A DNA stretch of 57,737 nucleotides from LH-M37 sp965602855 (GCA_965602855.1 CBFCZV010000016.1:1-57737), one strand, 5' to 3'. Counted from the stretch's first letter, positions 1 to 7,470 are shown. The notes: generated by a model not told the origin, from the letters alone. Program-made: numbers and translations.

Positions 1-12
1 AATAGTCATTAG

Positions 13-103
13 ATATAACAAACTATGTGTGCAGAACTGGGGGAAGTTCCTATATATGTTTCCTGTTATATACTCAAGCCGCTGCTTACCTCAAACGTTA
101 TGT
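13..103. other. attC-like recombination site (left edge of gene cassette)
   Basis: The outer boxes are ATATAAC (13-19) and GTTATGT (97-103), near-complementary with one mismatch. Five bases inside them an imperfect second pair of arms continues (GCAG at 31-34 against CTGC at 82-85). This R''-L''...L'-R' layout, about 91 bp long with little primary sequence conservation, is that of an integron attC site. It is weaker than the site at 698-803, but the two bracket one small gene exactly as a cassette would. No integrase gene is in the window. Confidence 0.6.
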
Positions 104-127
104 GCTGAACAGAGCGAGGAAATACCT

Positions 128-673
128 ATGGAAACATTAGCTCTACTAGTAAATCTAATTGGGCACCTAGCGTGGCCAATAACTATCTATATGGTAATCA
201 AGTTGTTCCATAAGGAGATACGTTTATTTATAAGCAGAATAAAAAATGCAAAATATAAAGGCATTGAAATAGATCTAGAGAGGGAACTTCGTGAACTAAA
301 AGAAGATGCCGAGGATGCCGGTATCACCGCTGAGTACAAAGAATCCGCAATACTTAATGAAAACCTAATTAATATGAGTGCAGCACCAGAGTTGGTATTC
401 ATTCAATCATGGCAAGACATAGAAAATACACTAAAACAATTATTTGAAAAAACAGAAGGTGATAAGCCTCAAAGAGGGCCAATGAGTTACATACTTGCTT
501 ATCTTGAAAAGCGTGAAATCCTAGATTCAACAATGTGTGATGTGATAAAGAAGTTAATGGGCATCAGAAACAAAATCGTTCACACATCGAAAACGGAAAT
601 AACACGTGGTGAGGCACTAGAATGGCTTGGTATAGCTATGAGCGTCAGTAAGCATTTGAAACAAAAGTTATAG
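128..673 (+). CDS. Cassette-borne membrane-anchored protein with HEPN-like C-terminus
   Basis: The start at 128 is chosen over an in-frame ATG at 29, because the longer version would read through the attC-like site and 128 has a GAGCGAGGA ribosome site 8 bases upstream. The 181-residue product has one N-terminal membrane segment (about residues 5-27), then a charged, helical stretch rich in Glu, Arg and Lys. Its C-terminal helical region contains IRNKIVHT. That fits the R-N-x3-H motif of HEPN domains, which in many toxin, abortive-infection and CRISPR-associated proteins forms an RNase active site. The gene fills the space between two attC-like sites and is the only gene of the cassette. A role in defence is inference from motif and context; the family was not recognised by name. 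Confidence 0.75.
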   Translation: METLALLVNLIGHLAWPITIYMVIKLFHKEIRLFISRIKNAKYKGIEIDLERELRELKEDAEDAGITAEYKESAILNENLINMSAAPELVFIQSWQDIENTLKQLFEKTEGDKPQRGPMSYILAYLEKREILDSTMCDVIKKLMGIRNKIVHTSKTEITRGEALEWLGIAMSVSKHLKQKL

Positions 674-697
674 TAATGAATCTAACTCTAAAAGAGC

Positions 698-803
698 ACA
701 TAACAATCTGCTCAAACCGACCCGCCTCCGCGGCACAAATTTATGTGCTTAAATAGCACAAAATTTATACCGCTACGTCGGTCGGCTTAGCAAAGCGTTA
801 TGT
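698..803. other. attC recombination site (right edge of gene cassette)
   Basis: The outer boxes ACATAAC (698-704) and GTTATGT (797-803) are perfect complements. Inside them GCTCAAACCGACC pairs with GGTCGGCTTAGC, leaving one unpaired base in the left arm, the classic extrahelical base of attC sites. The central part (about 729-775) is a further imperfect palindrome. At 106 bp this is a well-formed attC site. It lies 24 bp after the stop of the HEPN-like gene, as expected for a cassette. Confidence 0.8.
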
Positions 804-819
804 AGCAATATAAAATCAT

Positions 820-939
820 ATGAATACTCATGTCATCATATCAGACCAAAAAATATCTATAGCTCACATAGGAGCATTGGTCGTGTTTCTTGTATCTATT
901 CTTAATAGAGAGTCAATACCTAATTCTTTAACGCGGTAA
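820..939 (+). pseudogene. Probable truncated cassette ORF, 39 codons
   Basis: An open frame starts 17 bases after the right attC core, where the first ATG of a following cassette gene would be expected. It encodes a short peptide with a hydrophobic stretch (IGALVVFLVSIL). Its last codons and its TAA stop fall in the left edge of an intergenic repeat (ACGCGGTAAGGTGC), so the frame appears to have been cut off by that repeat. No closing attC follows. It may simply be non-coding. Confidence 0.3.
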
Positions 940-991
940 GGTGCAATAAACATAACCCCCGTAGGCTGCAATAACCGCAGGGCATTGCACC
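931..991. repeat. Palindromic intergenic repeat, GGTGCAATAA...GCATTGCACC type
   Basis: A short leading copy (GCGGTAAGGTGCAATAA) is followed by GTAGGCTGCAATAACCGCAGGGCATTGCACC, whose ends can pair. The same element recurs at 2247-2275, 4850-4910, 5322-5338 and 6879-6938. No gene is visible in the rest of 804-1028. Confidence 0.75.
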
Positions 992-1028
992 ATGAATCTG
1001 AGTATTATATAAAGAGATTGTAAGACTT

Positions 1029-1256
1029 ATGTACGCACCACCGCCGATTAGATTCTCTAATAAATGCAAAAGATGTGGTTTGCGTTATCCTCGTAAAGCA
1101 GCTGAATGTGTTCATTGTAACAATCTTACAGATCAGCAAATGGAAGCGATGTTACTGGAGAAAAGGCGTGCGCATAAAAACACGGCAAATATTGGTAAAT
1201 TATTTCTGTTCATAACAGCGCTAATTGTTGCTGCTATGTTGTTGGCATCAATGTGA
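1029..1256 (+). CDS. Small zinc-ribbon membrane protein
   Basis: The 75-residue product has a CxxC-x11-CxxC zinc ribbon (residues about 13-30: CKRC and CVHC) and a C-terminal membrane helix (about residues 56-74). A short charged helix lies between them, so the ribbon probably sits in the cytoplasm at the membrane. The paired Cys motifs and the clean tail anchor make coding likely. The function is unknown. The gene stands alone between repeats. Confidence 0.65.
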   Translation: MYAPPPIRFSNKCKRCGLRYPRKAAECVHCNNLTDQQMEAMLLEKRRAHKNTANIGKLFLFITALIVAAMLLASM

Positions 1257-1345
1257 TCCCCTTGTTCCCACTCTCCTACATGGGAACGAGAAAAATCACG
1301 AGACTTAAGATTCACGCAGAGCGCAGGAACGAGTAAAAATAAGAA

Positions 1346-1729
1346 ATGAAAAAATTACCTGAAAATATTGACCAATGGGCAGAAGAATCGTATGTCTCTC
1401 TAGAGGTTGCCTGGAAATTATTAAAAGAGCACTACCCATCATTAAATGAAAATGAAAAAATAGAGCTAATTGGTTATGCGCCAGAACTGGCTGCAATGCA
1501 TCGTGATTTAAATAATAAAGAAACAATAGATAAAACACTTGAAGCCGTGTGTCAAACGCTAGCTAAAGATCTAAAACTAAAAGACGATGACGAACCAATA
1601 TATTACTCTATTAATTTTTTGTTGGCGTATCTAGAGTCTAATATATTGTTTGGTTATATAAGCGAAAAGGAATCAGATCAAATAATGGAATGTTTATGTG
1701 AAAACTATGACATTAAAGATAAAGCGTAA
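1346..1729 (+). CDS. Hypothetical protein
   Basis: A 127-residue acidic, mostly helical soluble protein without signal peptide, membrane segment or Cys motif. I do not recognise the family. It starts at the first ATG after a purine-rich stretch (AAATAAGAA), and stands alone with repeat elements on both sides. Coding is supported by length, ordinary amino-acid composition and the absence of a better frame on either strand. Confidence 0.6.
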   Translation: MKKLPENIDQWAEESYVSLEVAWKLLKEHYPSLNENEKIELIGYAPELAAMHRDLNNKETIDKTLEAVCQTLAKDLKLKDDDEPIYYSINFLLAYLESNILFGYISEKESDQIMECLCENYDIKDKA

Positions 1730-1744
1730 TTAATTGTTTTTTCT

Positions 1745-1830
1745 GGTTCCCACGCTCTGCGTGGTAACCCATAATAAGGTGAGCCGAAGCATTGTATGCA
1801 TTCCCACGGAGAACAGGGCATTGCGCCGTA
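1745..1830. repeat. Intergenic repeat, TTCCCACGCTCTGCGTGG type
   Basis: GGTTCCCACGCTCTGCGTGG is followed by GCATTCCCACGGAGAAC and a GGGCATTGCGCC end. The CCACGC...GCGTGG arms pair. Related fragments occur at 1266-1291, at 2293-2318 and near 4950. This type of short palindromic repeat is common between genes in gammaproteobacteria. Confidence 0.65.
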
Positions 1831-1915
1831 TGAAGCCGAATAGAGCCAGGTAAGCTACAATAACCATAAATCATTACACCAAATAATCCAGATAACCTAA
1901 TAAAAGTACAAAATA

Positions 1916-2233
1916 ATGAATGAATCTGACTGGAAGATGTTCACACAAATAAAAGACAAAGCCATTGATCTTTTTTGCAATCGAGCATTGCTTGATTATG
2001 AGAAGATTATAAAAAACGATAATGAAGATGTTCATGAAAGATATCTTCAGCTTTACAGCCTGGTGCAAAAAAGAAATAAGAGAATGGCCTCATTATTTGA
2101 TGGTCATAGTAGATCGGGTGCACTATTGCAGTTGCTATCGATTCGTGCTGAGGGTTTGGCAGATGAGAACTTGCTTAATAAACTCTCAGAAGAATTTCTT
2201 TTAGATACTGATCCAAAACGATTGAAATATTAA
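1916..2233 (+). CDS. Hypothetical protein, small helical family
   Basis: A 105-residue soluble helical protein. The C-terminal third (GALLQLLSIRAEGLADENL onward, ending TDPKR) resembles a small-protein family I have seen in several gammaproteobacteria without a known role. The N-terminal part is Lys/Asp/Glu rich. There is no signal peptide or metal motif. It lies between repeats and is not obviously part of an operon. Confidence 0.65.
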   Translation: MNESDWKMFTQIKDKAIDLFCNRALLDYEKIIKNDNEDVHERYLQLYSLVQKRNKRMASLFDGHSRSGALLQLLSIRAEGLADENLLNKLSEEFLLDTDPKRLKY

Positions 2234-2246
2234 TTTTTTTTGAGCA

Positions 2247-2320
2247 CGGTAGGGTGCAATAACCATCGGGCATTGCACCATAAAACTTTCAGGTTTCCAC
2301 GCTCTGCGAGGTAATCCATC
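2247..2320. repeat. Composite intergenic repeat
   Basis: GGTAGGGTGCAATAACCATCGGGCATTGCACC (2249-2279) is a second full copy of the GGTGCAATAA element. It is followed by TTTCCACGCTCTGCGAGG, a diverged copy of the CCCACGCTCTGCG element. The two families sit side by side, as they do near 1745 and 4850. Confidence 0.7.
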
Positions 2321-2384
2321 ACTAAAGAGAACTGTCCCTTTAACTTAAAACAGAATTAAACAATCACAATAAGGAAAACTACCC

Positions 2385-3029
2385 ATGTATTTAAAATCAA
2401 TCTCACTAACCTTTATCTTGCTTGGCATATTAAATCTATATGGCTGTGCACAACCCAAGATTGTAATTAATGATGATATATCAGCCGGCAGTATGGGTAA
2501 CTATGCAACTATTATAATAGATGACGTTCGGCCACAAACAGACAAAGAATATACTATTGGTTCTATCATGGTTTATAACGATGATTATGGTATCTGGACA
2601 CTAGGTGACGACATGTTCACGCCCACATCTATAGAGCTACTAAAAAAATATATCAACAACACAACATCTAAATGGAAGAAGCAACCTAAGGAAATTAAAT
2701 TAAAACTAAAACGACTAAAATTCGAGGCTAATCATCAGGCAAGCATGCTCAATGAAGGTAGCGCTCAACTTGGTCCATTAGGTGTTGTTATTGCTGAATC
2801 GATGCATGGGAAAAAGTTTGAAATGCAATATGATAAAACCAAACCCTTTGTTCTAGGCTTTATTGACGCAGATGTAATAATGACTTTTAAAGATGGCACC
2901 ACAAAGAAAAAATCTTTATCTGCTTCTAAAGCAGAAAACTTCTCGCACCATATAAATGTAGAAGGCAGAATGACTGCAGCATCAAAAACCATCAAGGCAT
3001 TGTATAGTTCTTTCACAAAGTCACTATAA
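2385..3029 (+). CDS. Putative lipoprotein
   Basis: A 214-residue protein with an N-terminal lipoprotein signal (hydrophobic segment ending LYGC, Cys about residue 21), so it is probably membrane-anchored in the periplasm. The start has a good AAGGAAAA ribosome site. The rest alternates beta strands and charged segments with an internal glycine/alanine-rich stretch. No family was recognised. It converges on the chaN-like gene across a strong palindrome (3039-3071) that could terminate both. Confidence 0.75.
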   Translation: MYLKSISLTFILLGILNLYGCAQPKIVINDDISAGSMGNYATIIIDDVRPQTDKEYTIGSIMVYNDDYGIWTLGDDMFTPTSIELLKKYINNTTSKWKKQPKEIKLKLKRLKFEANHQASMLNEGSAQLGPLGVVIAESMHGKKFEMQYDKTKPFVLGFIDADVIMTFKDGTTKKKSLSASKAENFSHHINVEGRMTAASKTIKALYSSFTKSL

Positions 3030-3038
3030 TGTTAGCCT

Positions 3039-3071
3039 GTAGGTTGGGTTTTGTACCTCAACCCAACCTAC
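3039..3071. repeat. Inverted repeat GTAGGTTGGGTT / AACCCAACCTAC
   Basis: Two perfect 12-base arms (3039-3050 and 3060-3071) flank a 9-base loop between two converging genes. The right arm contains the stop codon of the chaN-like gene. It may act as a bidirectional terminator. Related copies lie at 4158-4244 and 6284-6310. Confidence 0.8.
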
Positions 3072-4036
3072 GTCACTTGTTTTTTAATATGCTGCTTGAA
3101 AACCTCGCACGGATCATCACGCACAATTTTGGGAGTGAACCAGATAATATCAAATGGTAATGCTTCGCTGCCCCATCTTTCTGCATACGCGCCTGCTTCG
3201 TCAATACCGCTTTCTACTTCCATAATACCGACTGTAAGTACGTTACTGTTGTCATCTAGATAGATGGGTACGCCGCGATCGTTGCGTACGTGTCCTGAAC
3301 CGGCAATCAGCACTTTAACGGCTGACTGACTTGTTGACAGGCTGTGTGCCATAACTGCATCACGTAATCGTTGTCCCAGTACCATCTTGTTAGCCATGCT
3401 GTCGTCCAGCATTTGACAGTGTGCTTGCTTGATTTCCTCTTGCAGACTGCGCAGTTGTGCGTTGCTAAATTGCGTTTCTTTCAGCATGCGTTTATAGGTA
3501 TCGGGCAGTTTTTCTTCACCCTGCATGGATATCTGCATGAGCTGCTTACGATTCAAGTTGGCGGCATCGATAGGATAATCGGCTGCAATCACTTCTGAAA
3601 ATAAATCATGGTAGTAGGTTTCGTACTGCCAGCTCGTTTCAAACTGGTTCAATATGCTAATTAACTGATCTGCTGATCTGGGTTGTTCGGCCAGGTGTAT
3701 GGCCTGGTCAGTATCAATCATCTCAAAGGCAACACTAGCCTGGATTTGTTTGGCGCTTAATTGCTGGATAAACCAGGTCTGGTGTTGATGGTGCACCGGG
3801 TTATCATGTCTTTCGCCGAGCAGCAAATATCTGGTTCCGGACAGTCGTTCTAACACGGCTGGTTTATCGATAAATGCCTGATGTTTGATGTCCCAGATTT
3901 TGCCGACCAGTTTATGTTGCTGTAATGTGAGCTCTGGTTTGTTTGGTGACAGGAGACAGCCAGACAGCAGTAGCGAGAGACTACAGCTTAGTAGCGTGGT
4001 AAGAAAGGTGCGTGATGCAAGCAAGTGATTGTTCAT
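3068..4036 (-). CDS. ChaN family haem-binding lipoprotein
   Basis: The 322-residue product matches the ChaN/DUF399 family: a lipoprotein signal ending LLSGC (Cys about residue 27), then YLLLGERHDNPVHHQHQ, the conserved G-E-x-H-x-N-x-x-H core, and a distal GSGHVRNDRGVP segment. ChaN proteins are outer-membrane-linked lipoproteins reported to bind haem and linked to iron handling. The gene is monocistronic here. Its TAG stop lies inside the arm of the palindromic repeat at 3039-3071, so the last residues may have been set by repeat insertion. Confidence 0.85.
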   Translation of the reverse strand: MNNHLLASRTFLTTLLSCSLSLLLSGCLLSPNKPELTLQQHKLVGKIWDIKHQAFIDKPAVLERLSGTRYLLLGERHDNPVHHQHQTWFIQQLSAKQIQASVAFEMIDTDQAIHLAEQPRSADQLISILNQFETSWQYETYYHDLFSEVIAADYPIDAANLNRKQLMQISMQGEEKLPDTYKRMLKETQFSNAQLRSLQEEIKQAHCQMLDDSMANKMVLGQRLRDAVMAHSLSTSQSAVKVLIAGSGHVRNDRGVPIYLDDNSNVLTVGIMEVESGIDEAGAYAERWGSEALPFDIIWFTPKIVRDDPCEVFKQHIKKQVT

Positions 4037-4109
4037 GTAATGTGGATGTTACAGAATTAAACAGATAAAGGAAAACCCGGGTTAGAGCACCGTAGCTACG
4101 ATTAGAAAA

Positions 4110-4129
4110 TAAGGGGACGCTACCCTTTA
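4110..4129. repeat. Short palindrome AAGGGGACGCTACCCTTT
   Basis: A short imperfect palindrome that recurs near-identically at 4925-4942 (AAAGGGGACGCTACCCTTT). Related forms are at 5704-5721 (AAAGGGGTCTGTCCCTTT) and 2328-2341 (AGAGAACTGTCCCTTT). This is a third repeat family confined to the first 6 kb. Confidence 0.6.
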
Positions 4130-4157
4130 ATAGCCGGGTAGGGGACGAATTCAAGCA

Positions 4158-4244
4158 CGGTAGGTTGGTTAGATCGCTTCCCATGAAACCCAACATCTAA
4201 ACAATAATAATACTGTTGGGTTTCGTACCTCAACCCAACCTACG
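4158..4244. repeat. Inverted repeat, GTAGGTTGG...CAACCTAC family
   Basis: GGTAGGTTGGTTAGATCGC (4159-4177) opens a copy, and GTTGGGTTTCGTACCTCAACCCAACCTAC (4215-4243) closes it with paired arms. The right edge touches the stop codon of the HIT gene at 4245-4247. The rest of the 208 bp between the two genes shows nothing else. Confidence 0.75.
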
Positions 4245-4751
4245 CTACAATCTTTTATATTGAGCTCGGGCAGGAATGACATTTCGGATGCCACCGCTTG
4301 GGTTTTCTACATCTCCTTTAAAACGGGGTAACACAATGACATGCAAGTGATCGATGCTTCGTCCTGCTTCTCTTCCATCATTGTTTCCGAGCGTATAGGC
4401 ATTAGGTTGGTTTGCCAGAAACGGTAATTTCAAAACCGTTTCAATGTGATCTCTGGGACGATCTTTAAGAGAATCTCTTTTCAGCATCTCCTCGTAGAGT
4501 GATTTCATATCCGTTGATTCGACAACTTCCTTGACGCCATAAATCGCATCAAAGTAGTCATCGTGTTCGTATTTACTCAAGCAAAAAATCGAAGCAACAT
4601 GCCTTTTGGGCATAATCAGTGCGTGACCAGGATTCACTGGATTAGTATCAAATATACTCACGAATGATCGATTCTCGAATATAAATGGATCGGCTTCGCC
4701 ATTAACTACTTTACAGAAATAACAATTTTTCTCTGGATGAGATAAGCTCAT
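4245..4751 (-). CDS. HIT family protein
   Basis: A 168-residue protein of the histidine-triad superfamily of nucleotide hydrolases/transferases. An N-terminal CYFC pair (residues about 10-13) is followed by the FDTNPVNPGHALIMPKRH segment typical of HIT proteins and the C-terminal motif IDHLHVIVLPRFKGD. The canonical triad is HxHxHxxPR; here the first two His are present, including the middle catalytic one, but the third is Ile. The substrate cannot be told. The gene is monocistronic, and its TAG stop abuts a palindromic repeat. Confidence 0.85.
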   Translation of the reverse strand: MSLSHPEKNCYFCKVVNGEADPFIFENRSFVSIFDTNPVNPGHALIMPKRHVASIFCLSKYEHDDYFDAIYGVKEVVESTDMKSLYEEMLKRDSLKDRPRDHIETVLKLPFLANQPNAYTLGNNDGREAGRSIDHLHVIVLPRFKGDVENPSGGIRNVIPARAQYKRL

Positions 4752-4849
4752 AATGATTTCTTATTATTATTAAATATATTCAGAGCATTGTACCGTAACC
4801 TCAATGTAAATATCTGTTGCTCCAGCTTATTTGCCGAAAGCGGGGTCAA

Positions 4850-4942
4850 CCGGTAAGGTGCAATAAAAACAATACACTGTAGGGTGCAATAACCGCAGGG
4901 AAGTGCACCATAAATCTTTGGGTTAAAGGGGACGCTACCCTT
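4850..4942. repeat. Cluster of three intergenic repeat types
   Basis: CGGTAAGGTGCAATAA, then GTAGGGTGCAATAACCGCAGGGAAGTGCACC (4879-4909), then AAAGGGGACGCTACCCTTT (4925-4942), followed by CTCCCACACTCTGCGCG. The 320 bp from 4752 to 5072 hold these repeats and the upstream region of the next gene, and no other gene. Confidence 0.7.
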
Positions 4943-5072
4943 TTTCTGTCTCCCACACTCTGCGCGCTAACCAATTATCCCAAACAACGTATCCAAACCC
5001 AACTGCAGTTCTTGAGCGCCAGCCCTATATTGTCTACAATAAGCCACTTTTTATTTACTTCAGGTCACGAAC

Positions 5073-5321
5073 ATGAACGACACTAAATCGCTACCAGCTT
5101 TACCGGATCGCCTTTCTGGTGAACCCAGTAGCCCGTATCATAATGCAGAAATTTTCGAGCACAGCATTGGCATTCGGCTGAACGGCAAAGAGCGTACCGA
5201 TGTCGGGGAGTATTGCATCAGTGAAGGCTGGGTAAAAATTCCTTCTCCTAAGGCGTTGGACCGTCGGGGGCAACCGCTTATGATGAAGTTAAAAGGAGTT
5301 GTTGAAGCCTATTATAGTTAA
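5073..5321 (+). CDS. DUF3297 family protein
   Basis: An 82-residue soluble protein that fits DUF3297 along its length: LPDRLSGEPSSPYHN near the start, IGIRLNGKERTDVGEYC in the middle, and an SEGWVKIPSPKALDRRG segment with LKGVVEAYY at the end. The role of this widespread small family is unknown. The stop is followed at once by a partial copy of the GGTAAGGTGCAAT repeat. A CAGG ribosome site precedes the start. Confidence 0.85.
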   Translation: MNDTKSLPALPDRLSGEPSSPYHNAEIFEHSIGIRLNGKERTDVGEYCISEGWVKIPSPKALDRRGQPLMMKLKGVVEAYYS

Positions 5322-5338
5322 ACGCGGTAAGGTGCAAT
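5322..5338. repeat. Partial GCGGTAAGGTGCAAT repeat
   Basis: A half copy (ACGCGGTAAGGTGCAAT) of the repeat seen at 931 and 4850, starting one base after the DUF3297 stop codon. Confidence 0.6.
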
Positions 5339-5371
5339 GAGCTTTTTTGCATAAAAAGAGAAAAAATAATA

Positions 5372-5692
5372 ATGAAAGGTTTTGGAATAGCTGCATTAGT
5401 AATATCAATAGTCGCAATTTTTATTCCTATAATTGGTGCCTTCTTAGCTGGCTTGGCGGGGTTGTTGGCATTTTTATCTGCTGGTGCTGGCACTTCTTTT
5501 GGGTTGGCCGCAGTTATAATAAACATTGTAAATATAATATTTTTATCACCTAGTCTCATATTAGGAGCAGCTCATCAAACTCATATCAATGGTGGCGGAG
5601 AGCTATCTAATTGGTTCGGTGTTTTATTACTGATTCAAATAATCGCTATAATTATTTTTATTACTAAGTGGTTTTTATCTAGGAATAAATAA
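5372..5692 (+). CDS. Hypothetical membrane protein
   Basis: A 106-residue protein with three or four hydrophobic segments (about residues 4-22, 24-40, 44-62 and 82-99) and a short polar loop in the last third. No family was recognised. The purine-rich AAAAAGAGAAAAA serves as ribosome site. A second frame open on the same strand (5347-5553) lacks the hydrophobic periodicity and is rejected. Confidence 0.6.
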   Translation: MKGFGIAALVISIVAIFIPIIGAFLAGLAGLLAFLSAGAGTSFGLAAVIINIVNIIFLSPSLILGAAHQTHINGGGELSNWFGVLLLIQIIAIIIFITKWFLSRNK

Positions 5693-5749
5693 ACGGGTCA
5701 ATTAAAGGGGTCTGTCCCTTTAAATTATTCTGAAAAAAGAGGAGGTAAT

Positions 5750-5941
5750 ATGAAGAACAAACATATTGGAATCATACTTATTATAGCTGGTGTTGCACTG
5801 GCATTATGGGGCTACAACATTTACGACTCAGCAGGCTCGCAGATTACCCGGGCGATAAGTGGTGATGTCCCAATTGAAGCATGGCTGGGAATGGTTGGTG
5901 GTGCTATTTGTGTCGCTCTTGGAATCTACAAAATAAAATAA
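5750..5941 (+). CDS. DUF3185 family small membrane protein
   Basis: A 63-residue protein with two membrane helices (about residues 5-21 and 43-60) joined by a loop containing GYNIYDSAGSQITRAISGD, the signature of DUF3185. The ribosome site AGAGGAGGTAAT is near-perfect. The family is small, inner-membrane and of unknown function. The upstream region carries a palindromic AAAGGGGTCTGTCCCTTT element. Confidence 0.8.
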   Translation: MKNKHIGIILIIAGVALALWGYNIYDSAGSQITRAISGDVPIEAWLGMVGGAICVALGIYKIK

Positions 5942-5972
5942 ACAGCCCACCCTACGGAACTGGATACCCATC

Positions 5973-6257
5973 ATGAATTTAGAAAAATCGACAAAACGTA
6001 TAGCAAAAAGAGTCAAAAAGGGATTTCGGGGTTATCCTCAAATTTCACTAGCCTATTTTGGTGAATCAGCTGACTGCGCAACCGAAGTGGTTATGGGCTT
6101 TATCTCGGAAGAAGGCGCAGCAGTTCAAGAGCAAAAGTTTTCCTGTAAAGATGACGCTAGAAAAGACGAAACTATTCAAACTACATTATTAAAAGTTATC
6201 GAACGGGCAGACGCAAAAACAGTTTTAGAAGTTGAAGGTGTTTCAATTATAAAATAA
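5973..6257 (+). CDS. Hypothetical protein
   Basis: A 94-residue soluble alpha/beta protein with a basic N-terminus (KSTKRIAKRVKKG) and a core that appears to alternate strands and helices. No catalytic motif or family was recognised. It follows the DUF3185 gene by 31 bases and may be co-transcribed with it. The ribosome site is weak. Confidence 0.6.
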   Translation: MNLEKSTKRIAKRVKKGFRGYPQISLAYFGESADCATEVVMGFISEEGAAVQEQKFSCKDDARKDETIQTTLLKVIERADAKTVLEVEGVSIIK

Positions 6258-6354
6258 TCCTGGTTCGTAGCTTAGCTAGAATGTTTTTCATGAAACCCAA
6301 CCTACGCTACTCGATAGGTCCTTAAGAAAATGGTTGCTCATACAGGTTAATGTT

Positions 6355-6819
6355 ATGTTTAATGCTATAGCCATCATCCTTCATTTGATCGCCATTAACG
6401 TATGGGTTGGTGGCATGTTTTTTCTTGTTGTTGTGTTGGGGCGTGCAATTAGTACGCTGGGACAAACGCAGCAACTTGCGGTGTGGGCCAGGGTTCTGAA
6501 GTCTTTTTTCTTTTGGGTGTGGTTGGCGGTGTTGACCTTGCTAAGCTCGGGCATTGGTATGCTTGTTTATCGTTTTTACGACTTCGTGAATGCCCCCACT
6601 TATGTTCTTGTGATGGCATGTTTGGGTGTCTTGATGATGCTGGTTTTTTTATTAATGTATTTTATTTTTTACCAAAAATTCAAGCGTTCTATTCAAAATA
6701 AGGAGGCTGAGTTAGCAAGAGATAACTTACGTGTTATACGTATTCTAGGTTTTGTCAATCTGGCACTAGGGCTTTGTGTTGTGGTTACGATTGGTGGTGG
6801 ACCTTACATTCAGTTTTGA
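6355..6819 (+). CDS. CopD-like integral membrane protein
   Basis: A 154-residue protein with four hydrophobic helices. The first carries LHLIAINVWVGGMFF, the His/Trp-containing helix typical of CopD and related copper-resistance or haem-copper-associated proteins. The ATG at 6355 is preferred; a TTG seven codons upstream would add residues before the first helix. No copper gene lies beside it, so a metal role is only family-based. Confidence 0.7.
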   Translation: MFNAIAIILHLIAINVWVGGMFFLVVVLGRAISTLGQTQQLAVWARVLKSFFFWVWLAVLTLLSSGIGMLVYRFYDFVNAPTYVLVMACLGVLMMLVFLLMYFIFYQKFKRSIQNKEAELARDNLRVIRILGFVNLALGLCVVVTIGGGPYIQF

Positions 6820-6878
6820 AGTAAACCGAAAAAACCTGGGTCAGAGAGTAGTTATTTCTAATATACTAATACAGGCAT

Positions 6879-6938
6879 GGCAGGGTGCAATAAGCACAGC
6901 CCGCATAGGGTGCAATAACTATCGGGCATTGCACCGTA
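6879..6938. repeat. Tandem GGGTGCAATAA repeat
   Basis: CAGGGTGCAATAAGCACAGCCCGC is followed by ATAGGGTGCAATAACTATCGGGCATTGCACC. The second unit's ends pair. The remainder of 6820-7089 shows no gene. Confidence 0.7.
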
Positions 6939-7089
6939 TGAAAGGAGTTAAATCGGCAGGTTACAAATGAGAACCATTTACCATTGTTGCTGTCATATTT
7001 AATATTGTAAGATAGAGCTTATTAAGCGTCTTTGTGGTGAATGTTTTTAAAATGATAAATGCAATATTAAGCAATATTAAAAGGAGTTT

Positions 7090-7470
7090 ATGATGATTGA
7101 ATTAACCTACGATAGGCAGCTTGAGTTTTTGTTAGCGCAAGTGCGTGGTGATTTAAGTGTTCAGGATGTTCAGGGTTTCATGAGCGAAGTTTTATCTTCA
7201 GAAGATATACCTTCTGAGGTTAATACCTTGTGGGACGCAACTGAAATGGAATTTGATAAAATGGATTACGATCTCCAGGCTAAAATAGTCGAAATGCGTA
7301 AGAAGTATAATCTCCAAAGAGGCAATGCAAAAATAGCCATAGTTTCTGATTACCAACTTGGTGAGGTTATGGTGAAACTATTTCTGATTCTAATGGAAGA
7401 AATAAGCCAGGAAGTGAAATCATTTAAAACCAGAGAAGAAGCACTGCTCTGGTTTAAACAGGTGCATTAG
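7090..7470 (+). CDS. SpoIIAA/STAS-like protein
   Basis: A 126-residue soluble protein of the SpoIIAA-like/STAS fold: a strand-rich N-terminus (LTYDRQLEFLLAQVRGDLS), LWDATEMEFDKMDY in the middle, and a C-terminal FKTREEALLWFKQ helix. Such proteins occur as small orphan genes in marine gammaproteobacteria and their role is unclear. A strong AAAAGGAGTTT ribosome site precedes two adjacent ATGs at 7090 and 7093, and either could be used. Confidence 0.7.
   Translation: MMIELTYDRQLEFLLAQVRGDLSVQDVQGFMSEVLSSEDIPSEVNTLWDATEMEFDKMDYDLQAKIVEMRKKYNLQRGNAKIAIVSDYQLGEVMVKLFLILMEEISQEVKSFKTREEALLWFKQVH

Noticed and set aside
29..127. In-frame N-terminal extension of the cassette gene from ATG 29
   Set aside because: It would translate through the attC-like site, and the start at 128 has a good ribosome site.
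5347..5553. Alternative plus-strand frame overlapping the gene at 5372-5692
   Set aside because: Its composition is Trp/Cys-rich and irregular, while the overlapping frame gives regular membrane helices.
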